From: Marinibacterium anthonyi
GTDB lineage: Bacteria; Pseudomonadota; Alphaproteobacteria; Rhodobacterales; Rhodobacteraceae
Direction: 5' to 3'
NCBI GenBank assembly: GCA_003217735.2
Contig: CP031585.1
Coordinates: 2,529,501 to 2,593,500 of the forward strand
DNA: 64,000 bases
In this document: positions 1 to 10,301 of the stretch, piece after piece
Layout of the letters: each line of letters opens with the position of its first letter
Numbering within the stretch: position 1 is the stretch's first letter
Made by a program: the position numbers and the translations under genes
Notes under the pieces: generated by a model
Database searches by the model: none
What the model was told of the DNA's origin: nothing
Seen by the model: only the letters and a program-made list of their open reading frames with translations

Positions 1-257
1 ACGCCGCCAGAGTTCGTGTCCAGTCCGATGGGGTGAACTGCGACTGCTTCGATGCGCGGTCGGTCTCGGCGGAAGAATGGCCAGCACTTTTCACCGCGTC
101 CGCGTGTGATCCGGCATCCTGTAGGTCGGGTCCGGAGTTGCCATGTTCGCCTCTTTTGTTCGCCGTAGCGTCCTGTCGGCCACGCCGTTGAGGCTGCTTG
201 TTGTCTGAGCGGGACGAAAACGTCATGGGTGATGCAGATCCTCTACGATTGAATGTA
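1..257. other. window-edge stretch without a confident gene
   Basis: No convincing reading frame was found. A reverse-strand frame beginning with GTG at 94 runs off the left edge for about 31 codons, and a forward frame is open from 3 to 188. Neither has a clear ribosome binding site or a recognisable domain. It may be intergenic, or the start of a gene lying to the left of the window. Confidence 0.4.
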
Positions 258-500
258 TCATGCTGGTGGTCGGTACACTGAATTGCCCTGAGTGATGATC
301 TGATTGATCAGGGCTGCCGCGGCCCGGTGGATTTCCGCGTCAGGCTCAGTGTCGATGGTGTTCTCGTGGATGGCCGCGGCGTCGCGGAGAACTCCGACGA
401 TCTCGTTCTCCGGCAGCAATCCGCAATCGTTCATGGCCAGTAGAAGCGACTCGCAGATCGACAGGGCGGCCAGTCCTGCAGCGTCGTTCGACGTAGGCAT
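258..500 (-). CDS. small hypothetical protein (80 aa)
   Basis: This short acidic, Ala/Leu-rich, probably all-helical protein was not recognised. The start at 500 (MPTSNDAAG) is preferred because an AAGGAA ribosome binding site lies about nine bases upstream. The frame also allows an ATG at 518 that would add six residues but would begin on the binding site itself. It is transcribed divergently from the Crp/Fnr regulator at 651, with about 150 bp between them. That gap contains an inverted repeat GGACTG/CAGTCC (586-605) that could serve either gene. No membrane segment or signal peptide is visible, and the function is unknown. Confidence 0.6.
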   Translation of the reverse strand: MPTSNDAAGLAALSICESLLLAMNDCGLLPENEIVGVLRDAAAIHENTIDTEPDAEIHRAAAALINQIITQGNSVYRPPA

Positions 501-650
501 CCAGTGTGTTCCTTTCATCGCGTCACAATCTGACGGTGAAGCGTGCCTGATGTGTTCCCCCTTCTTGCATGAAATGCTCTATGCTGGACTGATCAAGAGC
601 AGTCCCTGAGCTCATCTCGAAATATCCCCCGCAACCGAAAGGAAAGGGTC

Positions 651-1385
651 ATGACACCGGCCGCGGCAAGCCCGCTCACCCGAAAGCTCTCGGCATTTGT
701 CGCTTTGTCAGAGGCCGAACTTGCGGTGCTGGCGCGTCTGCACGGGCGTCGGCGGTCTTTTGTCGCCGGGCGAGACATGGCCCATCAGGGACAATCGGAT
801 CAGGCCGCCTACATCCTGTCCGCGGGCTGGGTCTGCTCCTACAAGATCCAGCCGGACGGAACGCGGCAGATCGTTGATTTTCAGGTGCCGGGCGATTTTC
901 TGGGATTGCGAAGCGTGCTTTTGCGTACCTCGGACCACAGTTTCGAGCCAATCGTGGACGTAGAGGCTGCAGAAGTCTTGACGGGCGATCTGCTCGAGGC
1001 GTTCGCGCAGACACCGCGGCTCGCAACCGCCATCCTTTGGGCGGCGTCCAGGGATGAGGCGATGGTGGTTGAACATCTCGTCGGGATTGGGCGGCGGGAC
1101 GCGGGGGCACGGATGGCGCATTTCCTGCTGGAGTTGGGATCGCGGCTGGCTCTGGTGGGCATGGGGAGCAAGGAGGGGTACGACTGCCCGCTCACGCAAT
1201 ATCACCTTGCCGACGCACTTGGATTGAGCGCGGTCCATGTGAACCGTGTATTGCGGCAATTGCGTGAACGCGGTCTGGTGACTTTCCGCGATGGTCACGT
1301 GACATTTCACGACTACAGCGGGTTGGCGGAGCTTGCCGGGTTCGATCCGGCGTATCTGGATCAGACCGGGCCGCTTTTGAAATGA
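651..1385 (+). CDS. Crp/Fnr family transcriptional regulator
   Basis: This 244-residue protein has the two-domain layout of the family. An N-terminal cyclic-nucleotide-binding-like beta barrel (about residues 20-130, with GRDMAHQGQSDQAAYIL and VPGDFLG motifs) is followed by a C-terminal winged helix (about 165-225, LTQYHLADALGLSAVHVNR then LRERGLVTF). It lacks the N-terminal cysteine cluster of oxygen-sensing FNR and the exact cAMP-pocket residues of Crp, so the effector cannot be named. The ATG follows a good AGGAAAGG binding site. It stands alone: the left neighbour is divergent and the downstream gene convergent. Family members control stress, anaerobic or nitrogen-oxide responses, but no specific regulon can be assigned here. 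Confidence 0.9.
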   Translation: MTPAAASPLTRKLSAFVALSEAELAVLARLHGRRRSFVAGRDMAHQGQSDQAAYILSAGWVCSYKIQPDGTRQIVDFQVPGDFLGLRSVLLRTSDHSFEPIVDVEAAEVLTGDLLEAFAQTPRLATAILWAASRDEAMVVEHLVGIGRRDAGARMAHFLLELGSRLALVGMGSKEGYDCPLTQYHLADALGLSAVHVNRVLRQLRERGLVTFRDGHVTFHDYSGLAELAGFDPAYLDQTGPLLK

Positions 1386-1541
1386 CCGAGTCGCCCTCAG
1401 TCTTCAGCAAGCGTCTCAGGAGGTCGCGACAGACGCCGTAATGCGACGCAAGCGCGTGTTTGGCGGCGCCGAGTTCCAGGTTCATCTCGGCTTCCTGCCC
1501 TGCTGTCTAGGAATCCAGGAGCAGGCCATGCAGCGGCTGTC

Positions 1542-3323
1542 TTAGAAGGGAAAGAACACCGGAATTGTCAGAACTGCGGCGGCTCCCACGATGATGTTCA
1601 TTGGCAGGCCGATCTTAATGAAGTCCGTGAACTTGTAGTTGCCCGCACCATAGACCAGTGTGTTGGTCTGATAGCCGATCGGGGTCGCGAAGCTTGCGCT
1701 CGCTCCGAACATGACTGCGACAACGAAGGGGCGCGGATCAACCCCGATCTGGACCGCCAGTCCGATCGCTAGAGGGGTCACGACGACCGCGACCGCACTG
1801 TTGGTGACCGCCTCCGTCAAGGTCGAAGCAAGCAGATAGACCGCGGCCAGGGCGATGATCGGGGGCATGTCCGCAAGCAGAGGCGCAACGGCACCGACGA
1901 TCAGGGCAATCGCGCCCGAGTGCTGCAGCCCCGCACCCACCACCAGCATCGAGAAGATCAGAACGAGCACGCCCGCGTCGATGGAACTCCAGGCCTCGTC
2001 GTTGTCGATGCAGCGCAGGACGAGGATGAACGCCACGGCGACGAGGGAAACAAGGCTGATGTCCGCCACACCGATGGCGGCCAGGGCCACCACCGCAAAC
2101 AGCGCCGTAAGCGCGAGCGGGGCCTTGCCTCGTCGAAAGGGACGCCCTCCGGCCATCGTGACGCCAGCCAGGTCCCCGGCCTCGATCAGGCGGTCGTAGC
2201 TTTCGTCGGTTCCCTCCAGTAGCAGTTTGTCCGCAGGTCTGAGGAGCGTGGTCGAGAGGTCGGGGCCGAGGCTTTCCCCATGGCGATGGGCGCCCAAGAC
2301 ACGCATGCCATACCTGAACCCGATGGTCAGTTGCGCGATCCGTACACCGCGGCTGCGATGCGATAGCGTGACGATCGCCTCCGCGACTGTCGTTTCAGCA
2401 CTATCCCCGGCTGTCGGCCCCTGACGCAGTCCGACATCCCATCCTTTCCTGTTTCTCAACGTCAGCAGTTCGAAGGTGCGGATAACCGCGATCAGCCGGT
2501 CTCCAGCGACGAGGATGTGATCGAGCACATCGTCACGCCTAACCTCTGCACCGGAACGTATTCCGACCACCGTCACACCCGGACGGGTCAGATCGTCGAT
2601 ATCGCCCAAGGAGTGGCCCAGCCCCCAGTAATCATCCTTTGGGCGCAACTCGGTCAGGAAATCCGCCTCACCTGCCGCACCCAGATCCGTCTGATCCTTG
2701 CGGTTGGGAAGCAGAAGCGGTCCGAGTAGCAGCAGGGTCAATCCGCCGGTAGCCGCGGCCGCCAGACCGACCGGTGTGATTTCCAGAATTGAGAAGGGCG
2801 CCAGCCCGATCTCTCTGGCAACGCCATCGACCAGCAGATTGGTCGAGGTTCCGATCAGCGTGCAGGTCCCGCCGAGCACCGCCATGTAAGAGAGCGGGAT
2901 CAACAGACGCGTCGCTGCGAGGCCGAGGCTTTGGGCCAGTCTTATGGCGACCGGGATCAGCACGAGGACGACAGGTGTGTTGTTCATGAGCGCCGAGGCC
3001 ACGAGGGTCGAAGCCAGAAACACGCCGGTAGCCGCAATGGGGCGCTGGCCGGCGGCGACGACGACCCGGTTTGCCAACGCATCGAGCAACCCGGTGCGGA
3101 CGAGGGCGCCGCTGAGGATAAACATCGCGGCGATGGTGATCGGTGCGGGATTTGAAAAAACCGATAGAACAGTGTCTTCCGGCACCAGTCCAAAAACGAC
3201 AAACAACGCTGCAACCGCCGCGGCCGTCACCTCGGGTGCGAACCGCTCGTAAAGGAAACCCGCGAAGAGAACCAGAAGAAGCGCGAGCGCAAGATAAGGC
3301 TCAAAGGGGTACAGGTGTGTCAT
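1542..3323 (-). CDS. SLC13-family permease with two RCK_C (TrkA-C) domains
   Basis: This 593-residue inner-membrane transporter of the divalent anion:Na+ symporter (SLC13/ArsB-like) superfamily has about five N-terminal helices up to residue 210. A soluble insert of about 180 residues follows, holding two TrkA-C-like regulatory domains (around VTVVGIRSGAEVRRDDVL and the LLEGTDESYDRL region). A second helical bundle runs to the C-terminus. The characteristic paired loops are present: SALMNNTPVV and GGTCTLIGTSTNLLV in the first half, LTEAVTNSAVAVVV and SFATPIGYQTN in the second. This architecture is common in proteins annotated as sulfate/sodium symporters, but the substrate cannot be read from sequence. 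It is read alone, convergent with the Crp/Fnr gene. Confidence 0.9.
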   Translation of the reverse strand: MTHLYPFEPYLALALLLVLFAGFLYERFAPEVTAAAVAALFVVFGLVPEDTVLSVFSNPAPITIAAMFILSGALVRTGLLDALANRVVVAAGQRPIAATGVFLASTLVASALMNNTPVVLVLIPVAIRLAQSLGLAATRLLIPLSYMAVLGGTCTLIGTSTNLLVDGVAREIGLAPFSILEITPVGLAAAATGGLTLLLLGPLLLPNRKDQTDLGAAGEADFLTELRPKDDYWGLGHSLGDIDDLTRPGVTVVGIRSGAEVRRDDVLDHILVAGDRLIAVIRTFELLTLRNRKGWDVGLRQGPTAGDSAETTVAEAIVTLSHRSRGVRIAQLTIGFRYGMRVLGAHRHGESLGPDLSTTLLRPADKLLLEGTDESYDRLIEAGDLAGVTMAGGRPFRRGKAPLALTALFAVVALAAIGVADISLVSLVAVAFILVLRCIDNDEAWSSIDAGVLVLIFSMLVVGAGLQHSGAIALIVGAVAPLLADMPPIIALAAVYLLASTLTEAVTNSAVAVVVTPLAIGLAVQIGVDPRPFVVAVMFGASASFATPIGYQTNTLVYGAGNYKFTDFIKIGLPMNIIVGAAAVLTIPVFFPF

Positions 3324-3456
3324 TCCGGGGTCTCCAGTGCATTGACGGCGGAGAGGTCCTGACGTCGCGCAATATGTGCTCTTTCGTTCTCACTCTGTCC
3401 CGAAAACTGGCGCGGAGCGCTCTTTGATCGGTCGCTGCAGATCGAGGTCGCGATGA

Positions 3457-4329
3457 TCAGTATGCGATGACCATGTGGCGTACCTCTACGGTCATGCTTC
3501 GCAGGGCGTTTCCCGACCCCGTGAAGCTCCCGGTGACCGGGACGACCTGATGAATGCCACGGGTGACCGCCACGGGAATGAGGTTCTTTGATCCGACGCT
3601 CCGGTTTGTAGGGTCGAACGCGACCCACCCGGCACCGGGAACGAACACTTCGGCCCAGGCATGGGTAGAACCCGCCCCTTCGGACCCGACAAGGCGCGTT
3701 TCGGGATCAAAGAGGTAGCCGGAAACGATGCGGGCCCCGAAGCTGAGCATGCGCGCGGCTTCGGCAAACAACACCGCAAAGTCACGGCATGAGCCCCAAC
3801 CGCGGGAAAGTGTTTCCAGCGGCGACTGTGTCCCTTCCATCTCTCGCCCCTGATATGCGATCTGCGTCGACACCCCGTTGGCGATATCCTTGAGCAGAGA
3901 CAACGTATCCGTGGGGCGCTTAAGGATGAAGGCTTCGACCCAGCTGGAAAACTTGCCGTCAGGGTCGGGATATTGTGGTGCCGTCAGGGCGCCGAGGTCG
4001 GCCCAATCGTCGCCTGAATAAAGGAAGGGAAAGCTGATTGCCTCCGCCGCTATGGCGAATACCGGCCAGACCGCGGCGGTCAGATCGACCGTGGCACGGC
4101 TTTCGATGATCAGATGGTCGCTCGGCTGATTAAACTGTGCCGTGGCGACCGCATTGCCCGCAACGTCATGGGCCCAGGTGATATCGGCATGGGGCGTGAG
4201 GGTGATCTCATGCGACACCAGCCGCAGGTCCCGGGCTTCGCGCGGGCGCAGCATCATCCGATGAGGTCCAAGCAGAACGGGTTCGCCGTAGCGGTATTCG
4301 GTCTTGTGATAGGTCGTCAGCGTGGTCAC
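3457..4329 (-). CDS. transglutaminase-like (cysteine protease fold) family protein
   Basis: This 290-residue protein has an N-terminal beta-rich domain typical of bacterial transglutaminase-like proteins ([22 protein letters not shown]) followed by the catalytic core. The triad is visible: Cys in GWGSCRDFA, His in [10 protein letters not shown] and Asp in AFDPTN. No signal peptide is evident, so a cytoplasmic location is likely. The gene starts 72 bp after the stop of the NdvB remnant on the same strand and may have been its operon partner. In related genomes such proteins often sit next to large glycan-synthesis genes. The substrate is unknown; peptidase or amidase activity is as likely as cross-linking. 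Confidence 0.88.
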   Translation of the reverse strand: MTTLTTYHKTEYRYGEPVLLGPHRMMLRPREARDLRLVSHEITLTPHADITWAHDVAGNAVATAQFNQPSDHLIIESRATVDLTAAVWPVFAIAAEAISFPFLYSGDDWADLGALTAPQYPDPDGKFSSWVEAFILKRPTDTLSLLKDIANGVSTQIAYQGREMEGTQSPLETLSRGWGSCRDFAVLFAEAARMLSFGARIVSGYLFDPETRLVGSEGAGSTHAWAEVFVPGAGWVAFDPTNRSVGSKNLIPVAVTRGIHQVVPVTGSFTGSGNALRSMTVEVRHMVIAY

Positions 4330-4401
4330 GTTAGGTGCCTTTCGGCTGCAATGCGGTCACCCGGCGTCGGGTCGCTTGAGTGGCGTCGGTTGGACAGGCG
4401 G

Positions 4402-7400
4402 TCAATCCGGCGGGATCGGGAGCGCAGAGCTGTCGATTCCGGCTGCCGTCTCGGTCGACACAAGGCGGCCGAGAGTCAGGTTCAGGTCGTGAGACCCGCC
4501 GTCGAGGGGCAGGAACACCACCGGCCCGGCCGTGATGGGGTGGCCATCCAGCGTGGCTCTCGGATGATCCGCTCTCTCGATCCGGATCCTGCACGACGTG
4601 CCCGCCACCCTCAGCGTCATGGAAAATCCCGGCCAGTCGGGTGGCATGGTGGGGGCGATCCGCAGACGGTCTCCGTCCTGGGTCACGCCGAGGATGCCTT
4701 CGATGGCCGCGCGGTGCATCCACGCGGCCGAGCCCGTGTAACCGCGTAGCGTCCATTCGACATGAGATGGGTGACCTGGGGGCCGCTCGGGCGGCCGGCA
4801 ATCCGGCGGCCCCGGTCCGCTTCGGACGGCGTCGGACCGCCGGACCTGGCGTCCTCAAGCGGCGGCAAGGCGCGGTCGATATCGCGCGGCAGCCGTTCCT
4901 GGAGCAGCAGTTCGCTGGCATGGATCATCGGTTCATGGTGGAACCTCTGGCGCATCAGGCCGCCGGTCAGGGCGTTGGCGATGGCTACGATGGTCATCCC
5001 CTGATGATGCGCCATGTAGCTTTGCACCACGGCAACGCGGCGACCCGGCAGCACACGGTCGGGGGTAAAGTCGAGGGCTTCATAGAAGCCACAGAGCCCA
5101 AGGCCACCCATGGCCTCCAGGTCGTCGTAGTTCCGCCGTGCAGCACCGGGATCCAGCATCGCCGCCAGCCCGGTTGCATAGGGCGCGATCACCAGATCCC
5201 CGGCAAGCCCGCGCTTGAGCCCAAGTCCCGGAACACCGAAGGTGGAATACTGGTAGTTGAAATCCACATCCCGTGCGTTGAAGCCGGATTCCGAAATGCC
5301 CCAAGGGACGCCTTGCGCCCGTCCGTAGGCGATCTGTTTCTCGACGACCAGTCGACAGGTGTGACCCAGCTGACCGCCTTCGGGTTCTCGCATCACCAGT
5401 CCAGGCATCAGGTATTCGAACATCGAGCCGGCCCAGGAGACGAGAACGGCGCCGCCACGGGTTGCGGTGACCGTCCGCCCCAGGCGGAACCAGTGGCGCA
5501 GCGGCAGATCCTGTTTGGCGACGGCGAAGAGACTGGCCAGACGCGCCTCTGAGGCCAGGAGGTCATAGCAGGACGGATCGAGACTGCTCTCATGGACCGA
5601 GTAGCCAATGGACAGCAGCTTGCGCTCGGGGTCGAGCAGGAAGCCGAAATCCATGTCCACTGCGAGCCGGCGGGCCTGCACTCCCAGCCGATGCAATTCT
5701 GCGGCCAGAGCGGCATGGTCGGCCTCGGTTGACGCGGTATCTGTCGCGGCTTCGGCCAAGCCGTCGCGAAGCAAGGACAGCCATCGGGGCGCATGGGGGA
5801 GCATAGCCGCCGGCGGCGGAGTGGCGTGTTCGGCCTTGGCCGCCAGGCGTTGCAGGAAGGGCCAGTTCACTTCAGCCTGTTTCAGGCCATCGCGCAGCGA
5901 TCCAATCGCCTCGGAGCAGGAGTCACTGAGCGGGGACTTTAACCGCTCTGCGTCACGCTCCACCAGGTCAAGAAGATCGGTCAGCCCCTGAGATCTCTGA
6001 CGTGGCGTCGCGCCGGAATGGGCGGCCCAGTCCTCGCAGGCGTTGGCCAGTGCGATCAGGTGGCCGGCCAGATTGCCGCTGTCCACCGACGAGACATAGG
6101 GCGGGTCGAGAACCCTGCCGTCTCGCGTGTCGTACCAGTTGTAGAAATGCCCCTTTACCCGCGGCAGCGCTTGCATCGTGCCAAGGGTCGCGGCGATCCG
6201 GCTGGCCGCCTGACGCATGCCGATCCAGCCGAGATCGCAGGCTGTGACAGTCGACAGAAGGTAAAGCCCCATATTTGTGGGCGACGTGCGGTGCGCAAGC
6301 ATCGCGTGTGGCTGCTCCTGAAAGTTGTCGGGGGGCAGATGGCTGTCTTCTGGCGTGACGAAGGTCTCGAAATAGTGCCATGTCCTGCGTGCGATCAGGC
6401 GCAATTCCTGGGCGTCTTGCGGGGTAAGGGCGGCGTCGGGTTGTGCGCGGGAAGGCTGACTGACCCGAAAGGCGATGAGCGGCGCGGCAAGCCAGAGGGC
6501 TGCAATGGGAAGGATCAGGGGGAGCGCACCGGGGGCGGCCAAGCCGGCCAGGCCTGTGGCTGACAGTCCCAGCAGGATCCCCGGCGCCATGGCACGGGAA
6601 AATCCCCGCAGATCGGGGCGCGGAGCGGCCGAGGCCGAGGCCGCCGTGGTCCATTCCAGGAGATGCCGCCGTGAAACCGTCAACCGCCAGAGTGTGCGGG
6701 CGATGGCATCGAGCGCGCGCCAGGCGGCGTCGGCGAGAAAGCTGACCGCCAGCCCGGTTTGCAGCACGGCAAGCGACAGGTCTTCCTGCATCAGGCGCAG
6801 GTGGTTGCCCATGTGAAGGCGGCGCTGATGCGGAACGGCGGAAAGGGCTGCGTGTAGGAAAGCGGGCAGGCTCATGGCGACCAGCGCCAGAGCCGTCGCC
6901 AGCAAGGCCGCCGGGCCAGGCAGAAGCCACCCCAGTGTCAGCAGGATAAGCGTAGCCGGGGCCAACAACGAGCGGCGCAGTGTATCCAGCACCTTGACCC
7001 GTCCCAGCGCGCCCAGCCCGCCTTCCTGGCCAAGCCAGGGCAGCAGTTGCCAGTCGCCGCGACACCAGCGATGGATGCGCCGCGCAGCGAGGTCCTGTCG
7101 GTCGGGGAAGGACTCGATCAGTTCCACGTCCGAGACGAGCCCGGCCCGGGCGAAGATGCCTTCAAGCAGGTCATGGCTGAGAAGAGCGTTTTCGGGCACG
7201 CGCCCGGCCATCGCCGCCTGGAAGACATCGACGTCGTAGATACCCTTGCCGGTAAAGGAGCCCTCGCCGAAGAGATCCTGATAGACGTCCGACGCAGCAG
7301 CAGCATATGGATCCATCCCGCCCGGACCCGAGGTCGCGCGCTGAAATGCCGTGCCGTGCCGTTCCGGTGTCAGGGCGGGGGTGATCCTCGGCTGTAGAAT

Positions 7401-9416
7401 GGCGTGACCGGCACTGACCCGGCTGAGGGCCGTATCGAAGATCGGCTGGTTCAGCGGGTGCGCCATCTTGCCGATCAGCCGCAAGGCCGCGTCACGCGGC
7501 ATCCGGGTGTCGGAATCGAGCGTCAGGACGTAGCGCACACCGGGGGGCACGGCTGGCACATGACCCTCTGCCGTGCGGTAGTCGGTATCATCGGCACCGC
7601 GCAACAGACGGTTGAGCTCGTGCAGCTTGCCGCGTTTGCGCTCCCATCCCATCCAAATCTGTTCGGCGGCGTTGTAACGGCGGTCACGATGCAGGTGCAG
7701 AAAGCGGGCACCGGCGGGACCCGCGCCGTAGACCTGGTTCAGTCGGGCAACCTCGACGTCGATCAACGCGACAAGTGGCGCATCCTCCGGCATGTCCTGT
7801 CCGGGGGCGTCCAGCCCGTCGGTCAGGATTGCAAAAGTCACGTCTCCTTGGGCGCCGGACAGATAATGGACTTCCAGCCCTTCGAGTTGTTCGGTCAGCT
7901 CTGCGCCATTTGTCAGCATTGTCGGCACAACCACGAGCGTGCGCAGCGAAGACGGCACGCCGCTCTCAAGCGCCAGTCCCGGCAGTGCCGTGGCAGGTAC
8001 GGCCCAGGCCACCATGCGATCAACGATAGGTTGAGCGACGGCGCTGGCCGGGATGACCGCTGCGAGGAGCCAGAGCGCAAGCATGGTCCATGACGCGGAT
8101 GGGCCGGAAAGAGCCACCAGACTCCATGCGCTCAGCGCGAGCAGCCCAAGAGTGACACAAAGAATGCTGCCAAGGTATCCTGCGAGAACGGGCCGGACCT
8201 GCGGGCGATGCCATCCCCTATATCGATAGCCGATCTGGCGTTCGAACGCCTCCCGGCCCTCGGCGAGGAGATGCCAGCCCGGATCGCTTCTCCGCAGGAT
8301 TTCCGGCTCGGAAATCCGGTCGCCATCCGCTTCCGGCGCAGCCACCGCCGTCGCCAGCACCTGCTCGGCCAGATCCAATTCGCTGTAGTCACTGTGACGA
8401 GCGAGATCCTCGAGGGCATCGCGATAGAGGTTGCGGCTGGCGAAATCCATCGCCGAAAATCCCGGATGCTCCCGCAACTTCGCATCGACCAGGCTGACAC
8501 TTTCAAAGAGCTCTGGCCAGTCCGTCTCAGCGATCGTGCGCAGGCTGGTGATGACGTTTCGAACCGTGACGTTCGAGGCGCCCTGACGCTCCTGTGCATG
8601 CCGGACCGCCAGGTCGACATTCGACCCCTGCTTGGCCAGCCGATCCTCCAGCCAGCCGATGGCCGGTGTTGTGACAGGGTCGCAATCACGTAGCCGCTTC
8701 GCCAACTGCGCAGCAAAGATCTCAGAAAGTGGCTCGGACGCGCCAATATCTGCAGGGATCCCGATCTCGGTCTGGCCGGCCTCCAGGAGCCGATCCGCAA
8801 GGGCATCCGCCGACAGGCGCATCCTGTGACCGAAGGTGATCTGGTCGGCCAGCCGCCGCAGGTTTTCCAGAAGGACGAGGCGGAGCGTTATCGGAACCGC
8901 CCAGAGCTCTCCTATTGTTAGGGGCTGGACCTGCTGATAGGCGCGCAGAAAGCGGGACAGTGCGGGGGCGTCGAGATGGCTGTCCGTATGGGCGACATAG
9001 GCCCAGATCAGTTCGAACACTCGCGGATAACCGTGAAACGGCCCTTGGGCAAGTTTCGGCAGAAGCTTGTAGTAGCTGGGCGGCAAATCCGTACGGCAGT
9101 CGCGCACCTGCGCCTCGACCCTGTGAAAATTGTCCACCAGCCATTGGGCGGCGGGGACAATAGGTTTTCCCGACGCCAACTCTGAGAGACAGGCCTTGCG
9201 AGCGGCCCTCAGAGCCGTCGCATTGTCGTCCAGTCGCTGGCGCAGTGATGCGACACGCGGTGAAGAGGCGCAGATACGCTGCACCTCGGCCAGGCTGGCG
9301 GCGTGTTGCTCCAGCCTTTCGATACCGAAAAGCTCCGCGCGCACCGGCGCGACGCTCTTCCAGGGTGAGGTGCGGGTGCCGCGGAGGTTGAGTTGAGGTA
9401 GCGTCCAGGCCCTCAT
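4402..9416 (-). pseudogene. ndvB: cyclic beta-1,2-glucan synthase (NdvB-like) with a large internal deletion and frameshift
   Basis: The main frame (9416 to 4683) keeps the N-terminal region, the membrane-embedded GT84-type glycosyltransferase (VVPTMLTNGAELTEQLEGLE, TLDSDTRMPRDA, RRIHRWCRGDWQLLPW) and the glucoamylase-like domain (HFYNWYDTRDGRVLDPPY, GISESGFNARD). It then reaches LMSNGRY, the conserved opening of the C-terminal GH94 phosphorylase-like domain, and terminates after about 20 unrelated residues. The extreme end of GH94 (VEWTLRGYTGSAAWMHRAAI onward) continues in another frame from 4761 to the stop at 4402. NdvB proteins are usually around 2,800 residues; here about 1,000 between these points are missing. 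The start at 9416 (MRAWTLPQ) is preferred over an upstream ATG at 9497. The gene probably no longer makes a full cyclic-glucan synthase, although the GT84 part might still be made. Confidence 0.85.
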
Positions 9417-9512
9417 GCTAGAATCCTGTCGGCAAGCTGGCAATTCTGTCGACTTGCCGCATGGATGCACGCTCTGCGGCCAGGCCCAGGCGATCACACA
9501 AGAAGAGTTGGG

Positions 9513-9644
9513 TCAGGCCTTTTTCCCCTTTGGCTTTGTGTCGATCGTCAGGCCCTTGCTGAAGGAGGGCGCCGGAACCGGTTCAGCCTTCTTCTGCTTG
9601 GGCTTCTTGTCTTCTCGGCCGCGACGGCTTTTGCCCTTCGCCAT
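9513..9644 (-). CDS. small lysine-rich basic protein (43 aa)
   Basis: A 44-codon frame starts with ATG at 9644, eight bases after a strong AGGAG ribosome binding site. It encodes a highly charged, probably disordered peptide (MAKGKSRRGREDKKPKQKK...KPKGKKA). It lies just upstream of ndvB on the same strand, with about 96 bp between. Lys/Pro-rich peptides of this kind are common hypothetical proteins in alphaproteobacteria and may bind nucleic acid, but no function is known. A comparable peptide lies at 16638 on the other strand. The strong binding site and clean frame support expression. Confidence 0.65.
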   Translation of the reverse strand: MAKGKSRRGREDKKPKQKKAEPVPAPSFSKGLTIDTKPKGKKA

Positions 9645-9791
9645 GGTGTTCTCCTAAGTGCTTTGTGTACGTGGAAAATTCTCTCGCCTCGACGAGGCGA
9701 AGACCGCATGCGTCGCGGGCCAGGATTCCGAGGGCCGCGCAGGTCCGCAGCGGTGCAATTTAGGAGTATCGCCGAGGTCGGCCGCTTCCAT

Positions 9792-9807
9792 GCTGATCCA
9801 GATCAGC
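9792..9807. promoter_or_regulatory. perfect 16-bp palindrome resembling an FnrL/Crp-Fnr box
   Basis: GCTGATCCAGATCAGC is a perfect dyad. Its core matches the FNR-family consensus TTGAT-N4-ATCAA at eight of ten positions, with the outermost T and A replaced by C and G. It lies about 150 bp upstream of the small basic-protein gene and 500 bp upstream of the Shango operon. Whether it is a working site is inference only. Confidence 0.35.
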
Positions 9808-10256
9808 GTTCAACGAGGAGTTTTTCTGCTGCGTGTTCCTCTCGCAGCGAGACCGGTCGTCAGTCGTGCAGAAGCACTGGAGGCGGGCCGGGGTATTGGA
9901 AACATGTCGCGTCCGCACTGGCCCGGTTTGCCTCCGGCGGACGGTCGTCACGATCACTGCGGCCGATTTTGTTCCCGGGCCCTGGCCTCACTCTATGCCT
10001 TCGCGGGCATGCAGAGCCATGTACAACTGATGTTCACAGTCATGATTAGTACTCCGGTCTTTGTGAAGCATGACATCGGTATCCCCAACGCCACCTACTG
10101 CCTCAATGATCATCTCCGTGGTGGCGAGCTCAGATGAGGGGTTCGCTGAAGTGCGCCAAGTGCTTGGGGCATGATCTCTGTCACCTTATCGGGCAGTGGA
10201 CGCTGGCCGGAAAACTGTTCAGGCTCTGCTTTAATGATTGAAATGGTGTTCGTGTA

Positions 10257-10284
10257 AAATAGTGTGACTGAAATAGTGTGACTG
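10257..10284 (+). repeat. 14-bp tandem duplication just upstream of sngA
   Basis: AAATAGTGTGACTG occurs twice head-to-tail, ending two bases before the GGGGGAGGGG ribosome-binding region of sngA. The duplication creates two GTG codons in the neighbourhood and could change the spacing of promoter or leader elements. Confidence 0.7.
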
Positions 10285-10301
10285 AAGGGGGAGGGGCGAT
10301 A

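Larger units (their letters stand above)
9645..10301. other. 650-bp intergenic region between divergent genes
   Basis: No frame here resembles a protein. The stretch holds a palindrome TCGCCTCGACGAGGCGA (9684-9700) close upstream of the small basic-protein gene, an FNR-like dyad at 9792-9807, and a 14-bp tandem repeat at the right end. It probably holds the promoters for the leftward small gene and the rightward Shango operon. Confidence 0.5.

Noticed and set aside
586-605. Inverted repeat GGACTG/CAGTCC as a proven Crp/Fnr operator
   Set aside because: Arms are only six bases and do not match TTGAT-N4-ATCAA; kept only as a remark in the neighbouring gene entry.
4331-4921. 196-residue reverse frame over the end of ndvB
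   Set aside because: It is Arg/Pro/Ala-rich shadow coding opposite the true GH94 tail frame, which has clear family sequence.
9658-10137. Forward frames in the ndvB-Shango gap
   Set aside because: Composition is random for high-GC DNA; no binding site, no domain, and competing frames of equal quality.
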